Positions 10,022 to 21,471 of a stretch of 64,000 nt of DNA are shown in pieces (positions within the stretch are counted from its first letter, which is position 1; each line of letters starts with the position of its first letter). This stretch comes from Chamaecyparis obtusa. Lineage: Eukaryota > Streptophyta > Pinopsida > Cupressales > Cupressaceae. Under the pieces are notes generated by a model. The model did no database searches. It had not been told where the DNA came from and saw nothing but the letters and a program-made list of their open reading frames with translations. Location of the stretch: assembly GCA_027943335.1 (NCBI GenBank), contig BSBK01002161.1, positions 3,386,001 through 3,450,000 of the forward strand, in the 5' to 3' direction. A program made the position numbers and the translations under genes.

Positions 10022-13000
10022 GAAGTGCTTCCATTTTAAGATGATACATTGTATTATTTGCCTTCTTTAGGTCTTCTCTCATTTCTGAGTACTAGTGTTC
10101 ACTATTTTGTCTTATTTGCTCTGCTTTCTCTTACCACTCTTTTGCTTTCTCTTCCCACTATTTTGTTTTTACCATCTCATTCTCCAATTATTTCTTTAAC
10201 TTATTGTTTGTTTGTCCTGCATTCTCCAAGTTTTTGTATAACTTTAATGAAGAGGCTTTTTCATCCTCAAGTTTTTTTCGCTCTATTCCAAATTTTCCCT
10301 CAAAGTTTTTAGTTTTGCATCCATATGTTCTTGTTGTCCAATGGCTTCTTTAGAGGATGAATTTTTTATACTTCTCCCTAATTCTTTGCACTTTTTTTCT
10401 ATTACTTTCTCAGTTGCCTTTACATTTGCCAGGTCTACCTTTAACTTATCTATTGTGCCCTGAAGCTTTCCTTTCTCTCTCTCCAACTTCATCACTAAAG
10501 TGTAGAGCACTTGGTTGGTCATTTTGGACACATTTATCTTGTCCACATTCTTAATTTTGGATAAATCCATTTGGATGGTGCTAACTTGAAATTGAGATGG
10601 ATCTAATTGACTCTCTAGTGGATTGTTATCTCTAGCTGGGGGCATAAAAACCATGAATTCCATGCTATCTTTAATTGGGTCATATGTGGGAAATAACCTG
10701 TTGGATGTAGGTTCTACATCATGAGCTGCATTAACTACTTCCATCTTCATTATCTTACTATTTTGTCTATCCCTCTTTTTTTATTGTTCAAAGTTAGTTA
10801 CAAAACCATTGTAACGAAAATCAGGGTTTTGTGACACAATTGAATGTTTGAATGGTGAAATAGCACTTGCACTAATGTACAAGCTTCCACCTATGTTGCT
10901 TGTGGTTTTGCTAATTCCACCATGAGGATTAGCAACACCCTGACCCATTACAAGTGGAGTTTTTGGACTATTCTGAGGGTTTTGTCTTGAAGGTTGGGCA
11001 ATTGTTGAGCTCACAGTCATAATCACCATTGGTATTACCATTGTTGTACTAATACTTGGCTTCTTTACACTGCCTTGATCTCTGGGAACCATTGTTTTCA
11101 AGTCTATCTATAATGACTTGTAATTTTTAGTTGTAGTTGTACCCATGGTATCCTCAGCTGTGGGAGTGGAAATTGATTCAGATTGAATCTGAGTGCTTGG
11201 AACAGGTGGAAATATATTTGAAGGTGGAAGAAATGGAATTAACTGAGTTGATGAATATGATGATTGAACTCCAAGCCCAATGCCTAGTTTCTCACCATGT
11301 TTTTTTAGAGCTAGTGGGTCAGGTATAGACCAAATCCCTTGTCCACTAGGACCCAAACCACCAAAACTTGGGTAGCCCTTTATTTCTACAACATTTGCCC
11401 CTTTGGTATATAGAATTTTTTCGGACTCATCAACTCCTGTACTAATTAAATATACTTTACTAGATGTGGGATTCACAGAATCCTGATCATCATCATCATC
11501 ATCATCGCGATGATATACTTCACCTAGAGGCTCCTTATTCCATAATTTGCTAAATATTGTATCTTCTTCCATGTCATAAAGATCTACAGAGGTCTTTGGC
11601 TCGCCGAGATTCTTCCTCATTTCCCAAAAATCAAAAATTTTGGTTTGAGTCCAATAATCATCCATACATTCATTCATTATCTCTTTTGGAATAGATATTG
11701 TAGACGGTTGAGCAGCTTTCTGGTAGAAATTGGACGATGTCATACTCATGGCTTGCACTTTTCCTTTCTATTTGTGCAATGCCATTATTTGTGATGACAA
11801 ATCCTATATTGACATATTATTTTCTGCAGCATATTTCTCCATTTCTTTTTTTACCTCATCCCAGGACTCCATGTTTTTAAATTTTTCAATCAACGGCATA
11901 CTTTCATGTTGGCATTTGCTTGCAGAGTTTCCATTATCTCTAAGCTTTTTTCCTATTATGTTGAGTGGATCATACTGCCAGTGACTGTCAACATCAAAGT
12001 GAAAAATTGAAAAAAAGGTTTGTGCCACTTTGAATCCTCTTTTCTCAAATGTGAACCCTCCAAATGAGAAAGGCATGTAAGGAAATATCATTTTCTTTTG
12101 CTGACCATTAAAGAGTACATCTGTGCTCTCCATTTTTTGTACATATTCCAATGCAAATACCCTCTTTGTTACATGTATTGGAAGTTTGTAGGGTTCTACC
12201 ACTGAACTGTAAAACCTTAACACAGTGTACTCTTCCATTAAGTACCAGTCAGCCAATTGTATTTGACTTCCGAGTTGAATGCAATCTCTACAAGAAATAG
12301 GCAATCTAGGCATTGGAGTGCTTGTCATTTTATGGTACATTGGTACCAAAAAGAATTCTAAAAAATTGTTGTAGTTCCTTTTGTTATCAATCATCCTTAT
12401 CTGAGGTGTCCACTCATATACTGGATTTTGGCCCTGACTACAAAGCTTGTTTGTCTGAAATATTGCACGATGCTTTGCTAAGAGAAGATAGCACAAGTAG
12501 GTTGTGAATCTAAATGTCTTATGTGAACCTCTTTTAATCATTAGTAATTGATCTTGCATGCAACAAATAATGTTCTCAATAAAATAATATTTTACTCATT
12601 CTTTTTCAAAATGAAAATGAAAAAGCATTTCAAGAATGTTGGCACCCACTTGTTTGTTACTATCCAATCCCAAACAAAATGCTAGCAAGGAAATACTGTC
12701 CTGTGCCCATGGAAAAAAAAATTCATAATCATAAGGAGGCTTATGATCTAGACTCAGACTAGAACCACTTGTTATTCCTCTGATATAACAATCTCTCTAT
12801 GTAGCATCTAATTTTTCATAATCCTCTGCCAGCTTGCCAAGGTCAATGTGCACATTTGAGTTTTGTTGTTCAAACCCTAGGTTCAATAGACTAGAAAATT
12901 CACTCTCAGTTATGGACAAAATTTCCTCCTAAGTATTTTTATTCACAATTATTTTTCTATTTTCATCATAATTTTTGGCGCATACCATGACAATTTTTGG

Positions 13001-13309
13001 GCAAGGGAATACTTGAGGTAATGCCAATCGTGCTGACTCAGCAACCCATGCTCCAATTTTATTTGTCATTGTATTTATGATAGGGTTAAATGAAAAAAAA
13101 ATTGAACCCTTCTTTGGATCGTTCCACTTGTTTTCAAGTGCAAATCTAATTTCCATTATTCCCTTATTTCCATGAATAACAAGATCACAAATATCATGGA
13201 ATAAATCAATGAAACTTGGTGTTTTAAGCAGATTGTGGAATTCTATTATCTGACTTGGCCTTTTACTCATACTTGGTTTGGAATTCTTGATATTTTTTTT
13301 TCCCATCAT
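10022..13309 (-). pseudogene. Long unidentified intronless ORF, ~1,090 codons (ORF B)
   Basis: Not recognised. A single minus-strand frame begins MMGKKNIKNSKPSMSKRPSQ at 13309 and stays in the same phase to about 10283. It is broken only by stops near 12929, 12770, 12595, 11804, 11108 and 10781. After a frameshift near 10280 a Lys/Glu/Leu coiled coil continues to about 10030. Visible blocks: an N-terminal region with ARLALPQVFPCPKIVMVCAK (~13030); a central region (12550-11800) with WYLMEEYTVLRFYSSVV and FPYMPFSFGGFTFEKRGFKV; an all-Asp run of seven (11510-11490); a Ser/Thr/Pro/Gln-rich linker (11350-10800); and a C-terminal coiled coil (10560-10030). No transposase, polymerase, zinc-knuckle or membrane motif was seen. 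Lack of introns and a mild stop load suggest a transposable-element protein. Confidence 0.5.
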
Positions 13310-13403
13310 AGTAAGTTGGTAAGTAGTATCACTATTTACTCGTAGGAAAATTCAAATATTTATACACAGCTACAAGCCTACAATTTACAGGGGTGATTCA
13401 AGA

Positions 13404-13502
13404 TTAAACCCTAACAGGATAAAAAAAATTTATAAAATATAAATAGTAAGTTGATTTGATTAAACCCTAACAGGATAATTTTTTTTATATAATATAAACA
13501 GT
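13404..13502. repeat. Two-copy direct repeat upstream of ORF B
   Basis: ATTAAACCCTAACAGGATAA followed by an A- or T-run and a TATAAAATATAAA-like stretch occurs at about 13403 and again at about 13459 (spacing ~56 bp). It lies 100-200 bp upstream of the ORF B start. Confidence 0.6.
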
Positions 13503-13799
13503 AAAGTTGTAAATCAAGAGATTTGAAAAATTTAAAATGCGGGAAATAGGTGTTCAAGATTTTAGTAGTTACCCATTACCCTTAGTTTTTATTTTTGCAG
13601 ACTATGACTAGAAAGAGAGCTGGGAGACTTTGTTGCTTTCCTTAGGCTTGGACATCAATCCTCAACCTAGAAATTTAGAATCTGTAACACCTTTCTAAAT
13701 TTGCAGACTACTTATAGTTTATACTTATGAATGAAAATTTAGATTGGAAACTTTAAGCACAAAAATTATACAATCTACAGCCATCACACTTGTCACTGA

Positions 13800-14600
13800 G
13801 TCACTAACCGTGTGAGTGGACACGCATCATGAATCCAAAATGGGTTTGCAAAATTGAGTTTTGTTTTCCCTTTCGGCCCAAATACAACTTCATTCATTGA
13901 TCTACAATCATCCAACCATCATAATGTCATGACTCATTTTTAGTCACATTACCATGGGTCCCATTAACTCATCTAGTCACCTGACGACCGACTCACCTCA
14001 TGAGTCAAATGTGTCGCATCATCATCAAATGAGTGGAATGTGTTTAGTGACATGTGTCATGATTCCAGAAAGGGTTTGAAAAGATGGGGTTGCTTTTCCC
14101 ATTCGGCCTGAAATACAACTTCAGTCATTGATCTACAATCATCCAATGATTAAAATGTCATTGTTAGTCATTGAGGTGGCCCCGTGGGTCCCATTAACTC
14201 ATCGTGTCACATCATCATCAAATTGAAATGACATTGTTGGTAGACTATGTGAGACTAACTCTGAGTGGAATGTGTTTAGTGACATGTGTCATGATTCCAG
14301 AAGGGGTTTGAAAAAATGGGGTTGCTTTTCCCATTCGGCCTGAAATACAACTTCGATCGTTGATCTAAAATCATCCAACGGTTAAAATGTCATTGTTAGT
14401 CACTGAGGTGGCCCCATGGGTCCCATTAACTCACCGTGTTAGTGTGTCACACCATCATCAAATTGAAATGGCATTGTTCAATGTTGGTAGACTGTGTGAG
14501 ATTGCAAGTGGAATGTGTTCAGTGACACGTGTCATGATTCTGAAATAGGTTTTCAAAAATGGGGTTTCCTTTCCCTTTCATCCCAAAGCCCATTGTACAT
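13800..14600. repeat. ~240-bp tandem repeat, four diverged copies
   Basis: Copies start near 13800, 14031, 14263 and 14506 (periods about 233 and 243 bp). Each carries GACA(C/T)GTGTCATGATTC, then a TTTTCCC-TTCGGCC block, then CATTGATCTACAATCATCC, and then GGGTCCCATTAACTCA and CATCATCATCAAAT. The first and last copies are the most diverged and the last is partial. The array lies 0.5-1.3 kb upstream of ORF B on its strand. The last copy contains a CACGTG palindrome (ACACGTGTCA near 14525). Confidence 0.85.
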
Positions 14601-15416
14601 TGTCGATTTGTTCTCATCCAACAGTAGTTATTTGCAACGGACATTGTTATTATACTATTATTATTTCCTTTATAGATATTAATTAATAATGGATAATAAG
14701 TTAATAACATTTAAAGTTATTTAATTGAATAGTAACAATTCAAAATGCACTATTTTTTTAGTAATCTTACTTAAGTTAGTGTTAAGAGATTACGAGATTT
14801 CTCATTTCTATGGCCGTTGACTCGCTAGGTCTCCCAAACATGAGTTATCAGTTAAAGTGATATTTTTTATTGATTATATAGTATACTTAAAGTTAAAATG
14901 ATATTTTTTATTGATTATAACTTTAACGTTGATAATTATAATCACATATAGCTCTCATACATTATAATTAGAAACCATAAATTCTTTCTCTAACCTTATT
15001 AATTCATTTGTCCTTCAAAATTATGTAAATCTTTCATATTAACTACAACTGTCTACATTGTACAACTGTGATACATTTTCAATATTCAGATTTAAAAATG
15101 GAAATGCCATCCGCATCATTTGAATGTTTCCTTATTTCTACTACAACATACTTACAAGTTACATCATACATGTCAAATACACAATCATAGATAAAACAAC
15201 TAATTAAAATATTTTGTACCCATAAAACACAAATTGAAATGAGCTAAAGCTAAGAGCTTGCAAAATTTTCATTGTACATTTTCATAAAATTATAATTATA
15301 ATTTACATTACCCACTTCCAGTACAATACTACAAAGAGAAACCTACTATTACACTATAAACAAAAAAAACCAAAAAATGAGGAATGTTTTTATCAAAAAA
15401 AACCACTAGTAGTCCA
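14601..15416. other. AT-rich stretch, no gene recognised
   Basis: Very AT-rich, with a short duplicated phrase around 14855-14925 (AAAGT..ATGATATTTTTTATTGATTATA). No protein-like frame and no element ends were seen. Confidence 0.4.
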
Positions 15417-16004
15417 CTAGTGATTTTGCCATGCGGCTCCATCTAAGTAGAATTCTACAGAGAGGATTAACTGGGAGAATTCATCAAGCCAGCCATATTG
15501 CCATGCTTGAGCCTCCTCTTCATCAAGCATAAATCACTTACGAAGAAAATCCTTGGCAATCAGCGCCCATTTCCTATGGTGCTTCAATTGCCCAGCAGTT
15601 AGGCCCAACATAAAAGGTTGCATGGCCACATTCTGGCCTGGGAGGAGAAGCTTGGGTATTTCACTTTCCCAAGGGATCCCCACCCCTATTTCTATGAACA
15701 CGACAACATTAACATTGTCCCCCAGGTATTCTTCTTTAAAAACCCTCCTCAGCAGCATTAGCATGTCCACCTTCTCTCCTCTAAGGTTGAGAAGAGATGC
15801 CAAAAAATGAGACGTAATGTTCGTGTTGACATGGTGCCTATTTTCATTGTTCAGAAACTCTCAACCCAGCATCATTTTCACAGCCTCTATTACCAAAGGC
15901 CCACCCTCCTTACAAATAGATTCTAAGGTTTCATCTGAAAAGGAACCCAGAAAGGCCTTCTGGGCCTCCTCAAATGTGCATCTAAGCCTAATTGGAGTGT
16001 CCAT
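15417..16004 (-). pseudogene. Unidentified small ORF, ~195 codons (ORF A)
   Basis: Not recognised. The minus-strand frame starts MDTPIRLRCTFEEAQKAFLG at 16004 and ends WQNH then TAG at 15417. It has two internal TGA stops (near 15862 and 15534), both in positions where Trp (TGG) would suit the context. Composition is that of a folded soluble protein (EEYLGDNVNVVVFIEIGVGI, LLLPGQNVAMQPFMLGLT). It has no signal peptide, membrane segment or zinc motif. The second TGA sits inside GTAAGTGA, a good splice-donor match, so a spliced alternative cannot be excluded, but the frame after it still looks coding. It is on the same strand as ORF B, about 2.1 kb upstream. Confidence 0.45.
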
Positions 16005-16479
16005 CTAAAATAGTAAAACTTCAAAAAACTTAAAAACAAATTATTTGTAGAGTGCAGACTGTAGACCCTAAACAAACAAATTATCTACCAAAGACAAATT
16101 GATGAATAATGAAGCTAGATTGTTTATAAATAGCCCTTGAATCCTTGATCGTTACTTAGCAATAAATTATTCTTTCTTTAACGGTATTAAATCCATTGTC
16201 CTTAATATGCCTCTAAATATTTCATGTAAATCTTTCCCCTAAATGCATTTGTGTGAGAAATTCAAATTTTGTCCTTAATCTTTCATATTTGGTAGTAAAT
16301 ATTTCCCATAAATGCAAAACTATCAGTAATCAGTTAGATCGTCTGTACAAATTTAGAAGTGTTGCGTGACAGCTAAAGAATGTCACTTCTCACTGACAAA
16401 GCATTTATTTCTTAACGAGTTAAGAGGTTACAAGTTGCACTATAGTAATAGCACCGTGATTATCGATACCAACACGTGT

Positions 16480-16640
16480 ACATTGTAGTCTGCAGACAAG
16501 TTACCCTTATTTGATATGTGTCAACATTACAGTGACTTCCTCGACAACTCTATTTCCTTCAAGAAATTGGGGCCGAAATTAAATTTCAGCCATTGATCTT
16601 GGATCATTAGATGGTCTCAAATAATGTATGTATGTTAGTT
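16480..16640. repeat. Diverged copy of the 240-bp repeat core upstream of ORF A
   Basis: GGGGCCGAAATTAAATTTCA then GCCATTGATCTTGGATCATT resembles the GGCC-AAAT-CAACTTCA-CATTGATCT core of the array at 13800-14600. A GTCTGCAGAC-TTACCCTTA phrase near 16485 also resembles sequence at 13570-13610. This is weak similarity read by eye. Confidence 0.4.
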
Positions 16641-16774
16641 ATGTTAGGTTAGGCTACAGCCTATGTGTTCATGTTATGTCCCATCTTTTGAAAATCGCTA
16701 ATAAAATATATTTTTTGCCATAATTAACGAACGATTAGCCAATACAATTATTTTTTTACCCTTCAAAATAATAT

Positions 16775-16912
16775 CATTTGCCTCAAATATTATAATTTTT
16801 TACTTCAAAAGAATATCATTCGCCTCAAATATTATAATTTTTTACTTCAAAAGAAAATTATTCGCCTCATATATTATAATTTTTTACTTCACAAGAAAAT
16901 TATTCGCCAACA
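16775..16912. repeat. ~42-bp tandem repeat, three-plus units
   Basis: Units of the form CATTCGCCTCAAATATTATA followed by ATTTTTTACTTCAAAAGAA recur at about 42-bp spacing. AT-rich and non-coding. Confidence 0.8.
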
Positions 16913-19285
16913 ATTTATGAAATTTTCATTCGGTGGGGAAAAAATCGCCAATACAAACTATGAAAAATTGTGGATTTGAAAAAAAAAATTTGCCTGATAA
17001 AAACAAATTGCCCCCTAAAATAATGTACGATTCGCCAGAATTTTACACTTTTTCCTAAAAGGGGGTTTCTTAAAGTTATCCCTGATGAAAACTTTGTCTT
17101 GTGATTTTTTTTAGTTATGTAATTCATGTTGTAAGTGTAATGTGTTGATTTCAAAATTGTTTCATGAAGTTTTATTTTCCTTACTTTTCTTTGGTTTGTT
17201 TATGAATGTTTGGGAGTGCAAGACTATACTCATCCTTGGGAAGATTTGAGAGTCTTGGGGTGAAGGGGTTAGTTGGGAAAATCTCATGTAGAGCATGGAT
17301 GTATGGGAATCCATGTAGCCTACTTGTGTTTGCAAATTGGGGGTCATAAGGGAAGTTGATTTGTGCTTCATGAGATGAGCAAGTTTGTTTGAGTTGAGCC
17401 TTGTGAATGCATGTTTTGTAAGAGAAGAAAAGACTTGTTGTTTGTTTGAGTATGGCCTCTCCAAAATATTATTTCCACCTTCACCCATTGATGGATCAAA
17501 TATGATCCTTTGTGCAAACCTTGGGAATGGGATTTTATGTTGTATAAGTTTAGTTTTGTGTGTATGAGTATATTTGTATCATATCCTACCTTGTTTTCCC
17601 TAGCTTGGGGGTGGCCATGTAATGGCCTTGGCTGGGAGGTGAGCCTCCATGGTCATGTATGAATTTTTCTTTGGTTGCAGGTTTTCAAATGAAGGCTGAA
17701 TTAAAGAATTTTCAAAATTATTATGTTAATGAACAAGCTTGAAATCTTTGAATGAAGAAATGTTTCATATGTAAGTGATTCATTATTTGCAAATTTCAAT
17801 TGTAAGGGATATTTCTTTTATATTAAACTTGCAATAGAGTTGAGAAATGATGAACATGTAATTTTATGTATTGATAGGTTGAGTTAACTTTAAGTTTCAA
17901 ATGCAAATATATTGCTAGTTCATATTTCAAAAGAAAGAACATAATTTCTTTTTTATAAATATATTAAGTTGAGATGATTAAATTGCTACTATATTGTTGA
18001 GAATTGTGTTTTCTTTTTAAAAAAATAAAGAATGAGAAAGAAAATTAATTTACAGCAATGTATGAATATTCCTCCTTTCAAAGGAAATTATAAATGTATT
18101 TTCCTTGTTATATAATTAGGGCAATACCACTATTTTACATTTAAAAGAAATAGTTTCTCTTTTATTTTCTGTTATCTATGTCAAAAAAAAAATAGAAGTT
18201 AACCTTTCTCTAGAAAGAAAACACCTTTTCTTTCTAAATTATGTAAATGTTACAAAAAAAAATATGCATAAATGGAAGTATATGTCTGCTAATAAAAGAG
18301 AGTATCTTGTTAACCTTGATAAAAGAGATGTTACTAAAATAATAAATTCCATAGAATTGAAATATCAACAAACTTCATATTCTTGTTTCATCATATATTA
18401 AAACCAGACAAAATCCAAAGAAATGATTACCCTCCAGGAAACACCATAGAAATTCATATTTCCTTTTGCTAAGCATACTTCATAGCATTGATTATTACAG
18501 AAAGAAAAAGCTTCATAGACTAAGGGTAAAATATATATTAATATATTAGAAGATAGGATCATTTGATAAAGTAGAGATTAACATATATATATTAAATCCA
18601 ATATATATTTTATCAAGTGGGTCTCTCTTGATTTATTTATTATTAAAAAAAAAACTATAATAAGGTATTTGAAGTTAATAAAGTGGTAAATCTTGTTTAC
18701 TAAATTTTTATATTATTTTAATAATGAATTGAGTTTAGTGGACTAAGTTTGGATATATATTTATTCTTTTTTGAAAAAAGGTTTTGGGAAAATTTGATTA
18801 ATTATTATTTTAATTTATTTATTGTCCTTATTTCCTTCATTAAATAATTGGAATACGGAAATTAGTCTACTAATTAAATTCTCTAGTAGGGACCTAGGTT
18901 AAGATTGTTGCCCTAGTTTTAGCACTTTAATAAGTCGATTTGGATTTTATAAAATTTATTATTTAAAAATCCCTTAGGGGGGAAATTAATATTGTATAAT
19001 GAATCTTTATATAAATTACATTTTAATCTAGGGATACACACCTTATATTTTAAATCTATCATTTATTAATGACTTTTCACTGCTAATAGTTTACTTACCC
19101 TAGTATTGAGTTAGGGTGACTTTCATCAATAAATAAATGGGATTCAAACTATGATTAAACCATTTAGATTATTTAATGTCAAACTCAGCTAGGGGTTTCC
19201 ATTGATTAATACGGTCTGACGAGTAAGGGATGTTGGCATGCCAGCGCATGCCATGATTCCCCTTGCGAGTTGATTTACATTGTTC
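16913..19285. other. No gene recognised
   Basis: 17160-17720 is moderately GC-richer and looks like old transcribed or LTR sequence, but has no frame, primer site or paired ends I can support. 17720-19250 is very AT-rich with many A- and T-runs. Confidence 0.35.
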
Positions 19286-19289
19286 AATG

Positions 19290-20262
19290 TGTCTCGAGTT
19301 TCATGTTGAGTGAACACTATGTGCAACCTAGTAGATGTTTATTGTTCTTTCAAAAAAAAATTGTTGGTGTGTTTTTGTCCTAGTATTTTGGGCATTACAC
19401 TTTGTTCTACATTCATGTGCCTCATGTCCATGTTTTTTATAGTTGAAACAATATACATTGAATTTTGGTTTAGCATCAAACTTACCATGTTTGCTTCTGT
19501 AGATGTTCGTTGTGTGTCCTAGCTTTCCACAATGATGGCATGTAGGCTTGTTGTTCTTTGGCTTTGCATTCCTCTATTCTCCACTCTTTGATGATTCACC
19601 TTCCTCAGTGGATGACAAGTGCTCATTATGTCCAAGTCCAGATGTATCATTGGATCTTCTAGGTGACCTTAATAGTTCTTCAAAGTATCACACAGCTTCA
19701 TCAGGCTTGTTCATCCTTTCATTCAGTTCTTTTTTAGATCTTAGTTCATTCTTCATTTGGTTGTTCTCTGATCTCAAATTTGTGATTTCCACATCTTTCC
19801 TACCCAATTCTTGATTAACAAGTAGCAGTTGATTTACCATGTCCAGTTGATTTTTTGTCAACCTCTACATATCACATGTTCTTTCATCAAGTCTCATAGA
19901 TATTTGTCTTTTATCTTCTTCAGCCATTGTCCTATCTTCTTCAGCTTTATTTTTATGTTCAACAACTTCACAGAGTCTTACTGATTGTATTTCTTATTCT
20001 ATCTTCATATTTTTGATGTCCTCATTCAGTATGTTGTTTTTCTCCAGCATTTATTTTATAGCTTTGTCACTTTCAATATAGTTACCATTTTCAAATAGTC
20101 CTTTAGTATCCTCTTCCTGGTATTGAGTTTCATTCTTCTCTATTTCTATTTCTCTTCTTCTTCTCAGGGATTTCTTTAGTTCACCTCTGGTTGCTTCAAG
20201 TTGTTGTAATACAAGCTTATATCAATCTTTTGATCCTCTATGATCTTTCCCAACTTATAAAC
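19290..20262 (-). pseudogene. Ty1-copia gag relic
   Basis: Downstream of an intact-looking primer site, the minus strand encodes a coiled-coil region (about 20215-19720) followed by CHHCGKLGHTTNIYRSK (near 19520), a CCHC knuckle whose last Cys is Tyr. A second knuckle-like motif, CFNYKKHGHEAHEC (near 19425), has its second Cys replaced by Tyr. The paired CHHCGK-GH / C-NC-K-GH order is typical of copia gag proteins of the Sirevirus type (established family pattern, recognised by eye). The frame has several stops and one frameshift near 20220. Pol is missing: the element is cut off near 19280. Confidence 0.7.
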
Positions 20263-20312
20263 TTCCATCTCAAGATCTTTATCTCACAATTAGACTTCTT
20301 TTAAGAGACTAG

Positions 20313-20324
20313 GCTCTGATACCA
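20313..20324 (-). other. Primer-binding site, intact
   Basis: The minus strand reads TGGTATCAGAGC, an exact match to the plant initiator-Met tRNA complement, two bases from the LTR end. Confidence 0.9.
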
Positions 20325-20326
20325 AT

Positions 20327-21471
20327 TGTTGGAAATCTATTATGGGAAAGTGAGATACTAAGGGGGGGTGAATCAGATATCAACCAATTGTCCCATTTTA
20401 ATATAAACTACCTCACATAACATAAGCATCAAATTTAATACTATAATAGATCTAATATCCTAATCATCGTCTATGAAAATAACACATAACACAATGATTT
20501 TGGTTACCGAGAAACCCTTGAAAGGTAAAACTAGGGTGGGGATGATGCCCACATCTTCACTACTACAGTATTAAAGTTTGCCTCTTAGGGCTACAAGTTT
20601 GATCAAAAATTATGATCCACTGTATGAGGGCTCTTCCTTGTTAAGATATTTGAGACTTATACAATCTACCTTGCAAAATGATTTAAACTTACAACAAAAA
20701 AAGAACTCAGTTAAGAGATTCACTTAGGTCTATTAAAACTACTCTATTAAGATATTTACCCTAATTCACCTATTATAATGTCTCAGTACCTTATCCTTTG
20801 GTTTTCACTATGATGATGATTACAGATCTTCTCCTTATAGTATAGATTTAATGTCCTCTATCAAATATATCTCTATTATGTCCTTCACTGCTCTACTCAA
20901 TCATTGAACTCTGTTTCTGATAATCAAAGAACCTTTCTTCTCTGAAAGTATGAGATCTTCTTCATACAATTCTCCTCTCTCATAATACATTTTAGGGCTT
21001 GTATTTCATCTTATATAAATAATTAATCATCTCCATGATGAGATCTATAATCTGGATTGTCTACTTTTTACACTTAACCATTCCCTAAATCTGATTGGTT
21101 ACATGAATTATATAGGGATTAATTATTACAATTCTAAAGCATAATCACCTCTGTGATTTACTCTATCAATAATAAATATCATGTAGATATTGACCAAAAT
21201 GATTTACCTAAGTTTTTGTGCCATAACAAACACATATGTCAAATCTGGCTTACTCGACATTCGATATCTCTAGCACTAGACACTCATTGTTCTTCATACC
21301 CTAGTGCTCAACACTGACATCTCTACATAACTCAGCATAAACTGACTCAGCTAATATTGAAGTACTCGGTGACCACTAACTTTCTCGGTAGTAACTACTA
21401 CTTGGTAAATGTACAATATACATAACTCAGCCTATACATGATGACTCGGTTGCAGTGATGACTGACCAACA
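20327..21471 (-). repeat. 5' LTR of a copia element
   Basis: In plus order it starts TGTTGGAAATCTATTATGGG and ends GACTGACCAACA, about 1,145 bp. It has the shared G-run plus TGAATCAG box near 20365 and the ACTAGGGTGGGGATGATGCC box near 20530. Its right end abuts gypsy pol sequence at 21472, so it likely inserted into that chromovirus. The other end of the element is not identifiable, so the duplication could not be confirmed. Confidence 0.8.

Noticed and set aside
10049..10312. Plus-strand 87-codon hydrophobic frame resembling a membrane protein
   Set aside because: It is the antisense of the Lys/Glu coiled coil of ORF B, which turns into Leu/Phe/Ser-rich sequence when read backwards.
13800..14600. 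CRISPR-like array
   Set aside because: Units are ~240 bp, diverged over their whole length and lack short identical repeats with unique spacers; this is plant repeat DNA.
17162..17488. Minus-strand 108-codon frame
   Set aside because: No protein-like composition or conserved blocks and no supporting neighbours; the region is non-coding on both strands.
20313..20324. tRNA gene
   Set aside because: Only the 12-base complement of the initiator-Met tRNA 3' end is present next to an LTR, which is a primer-binding site and not a gene.
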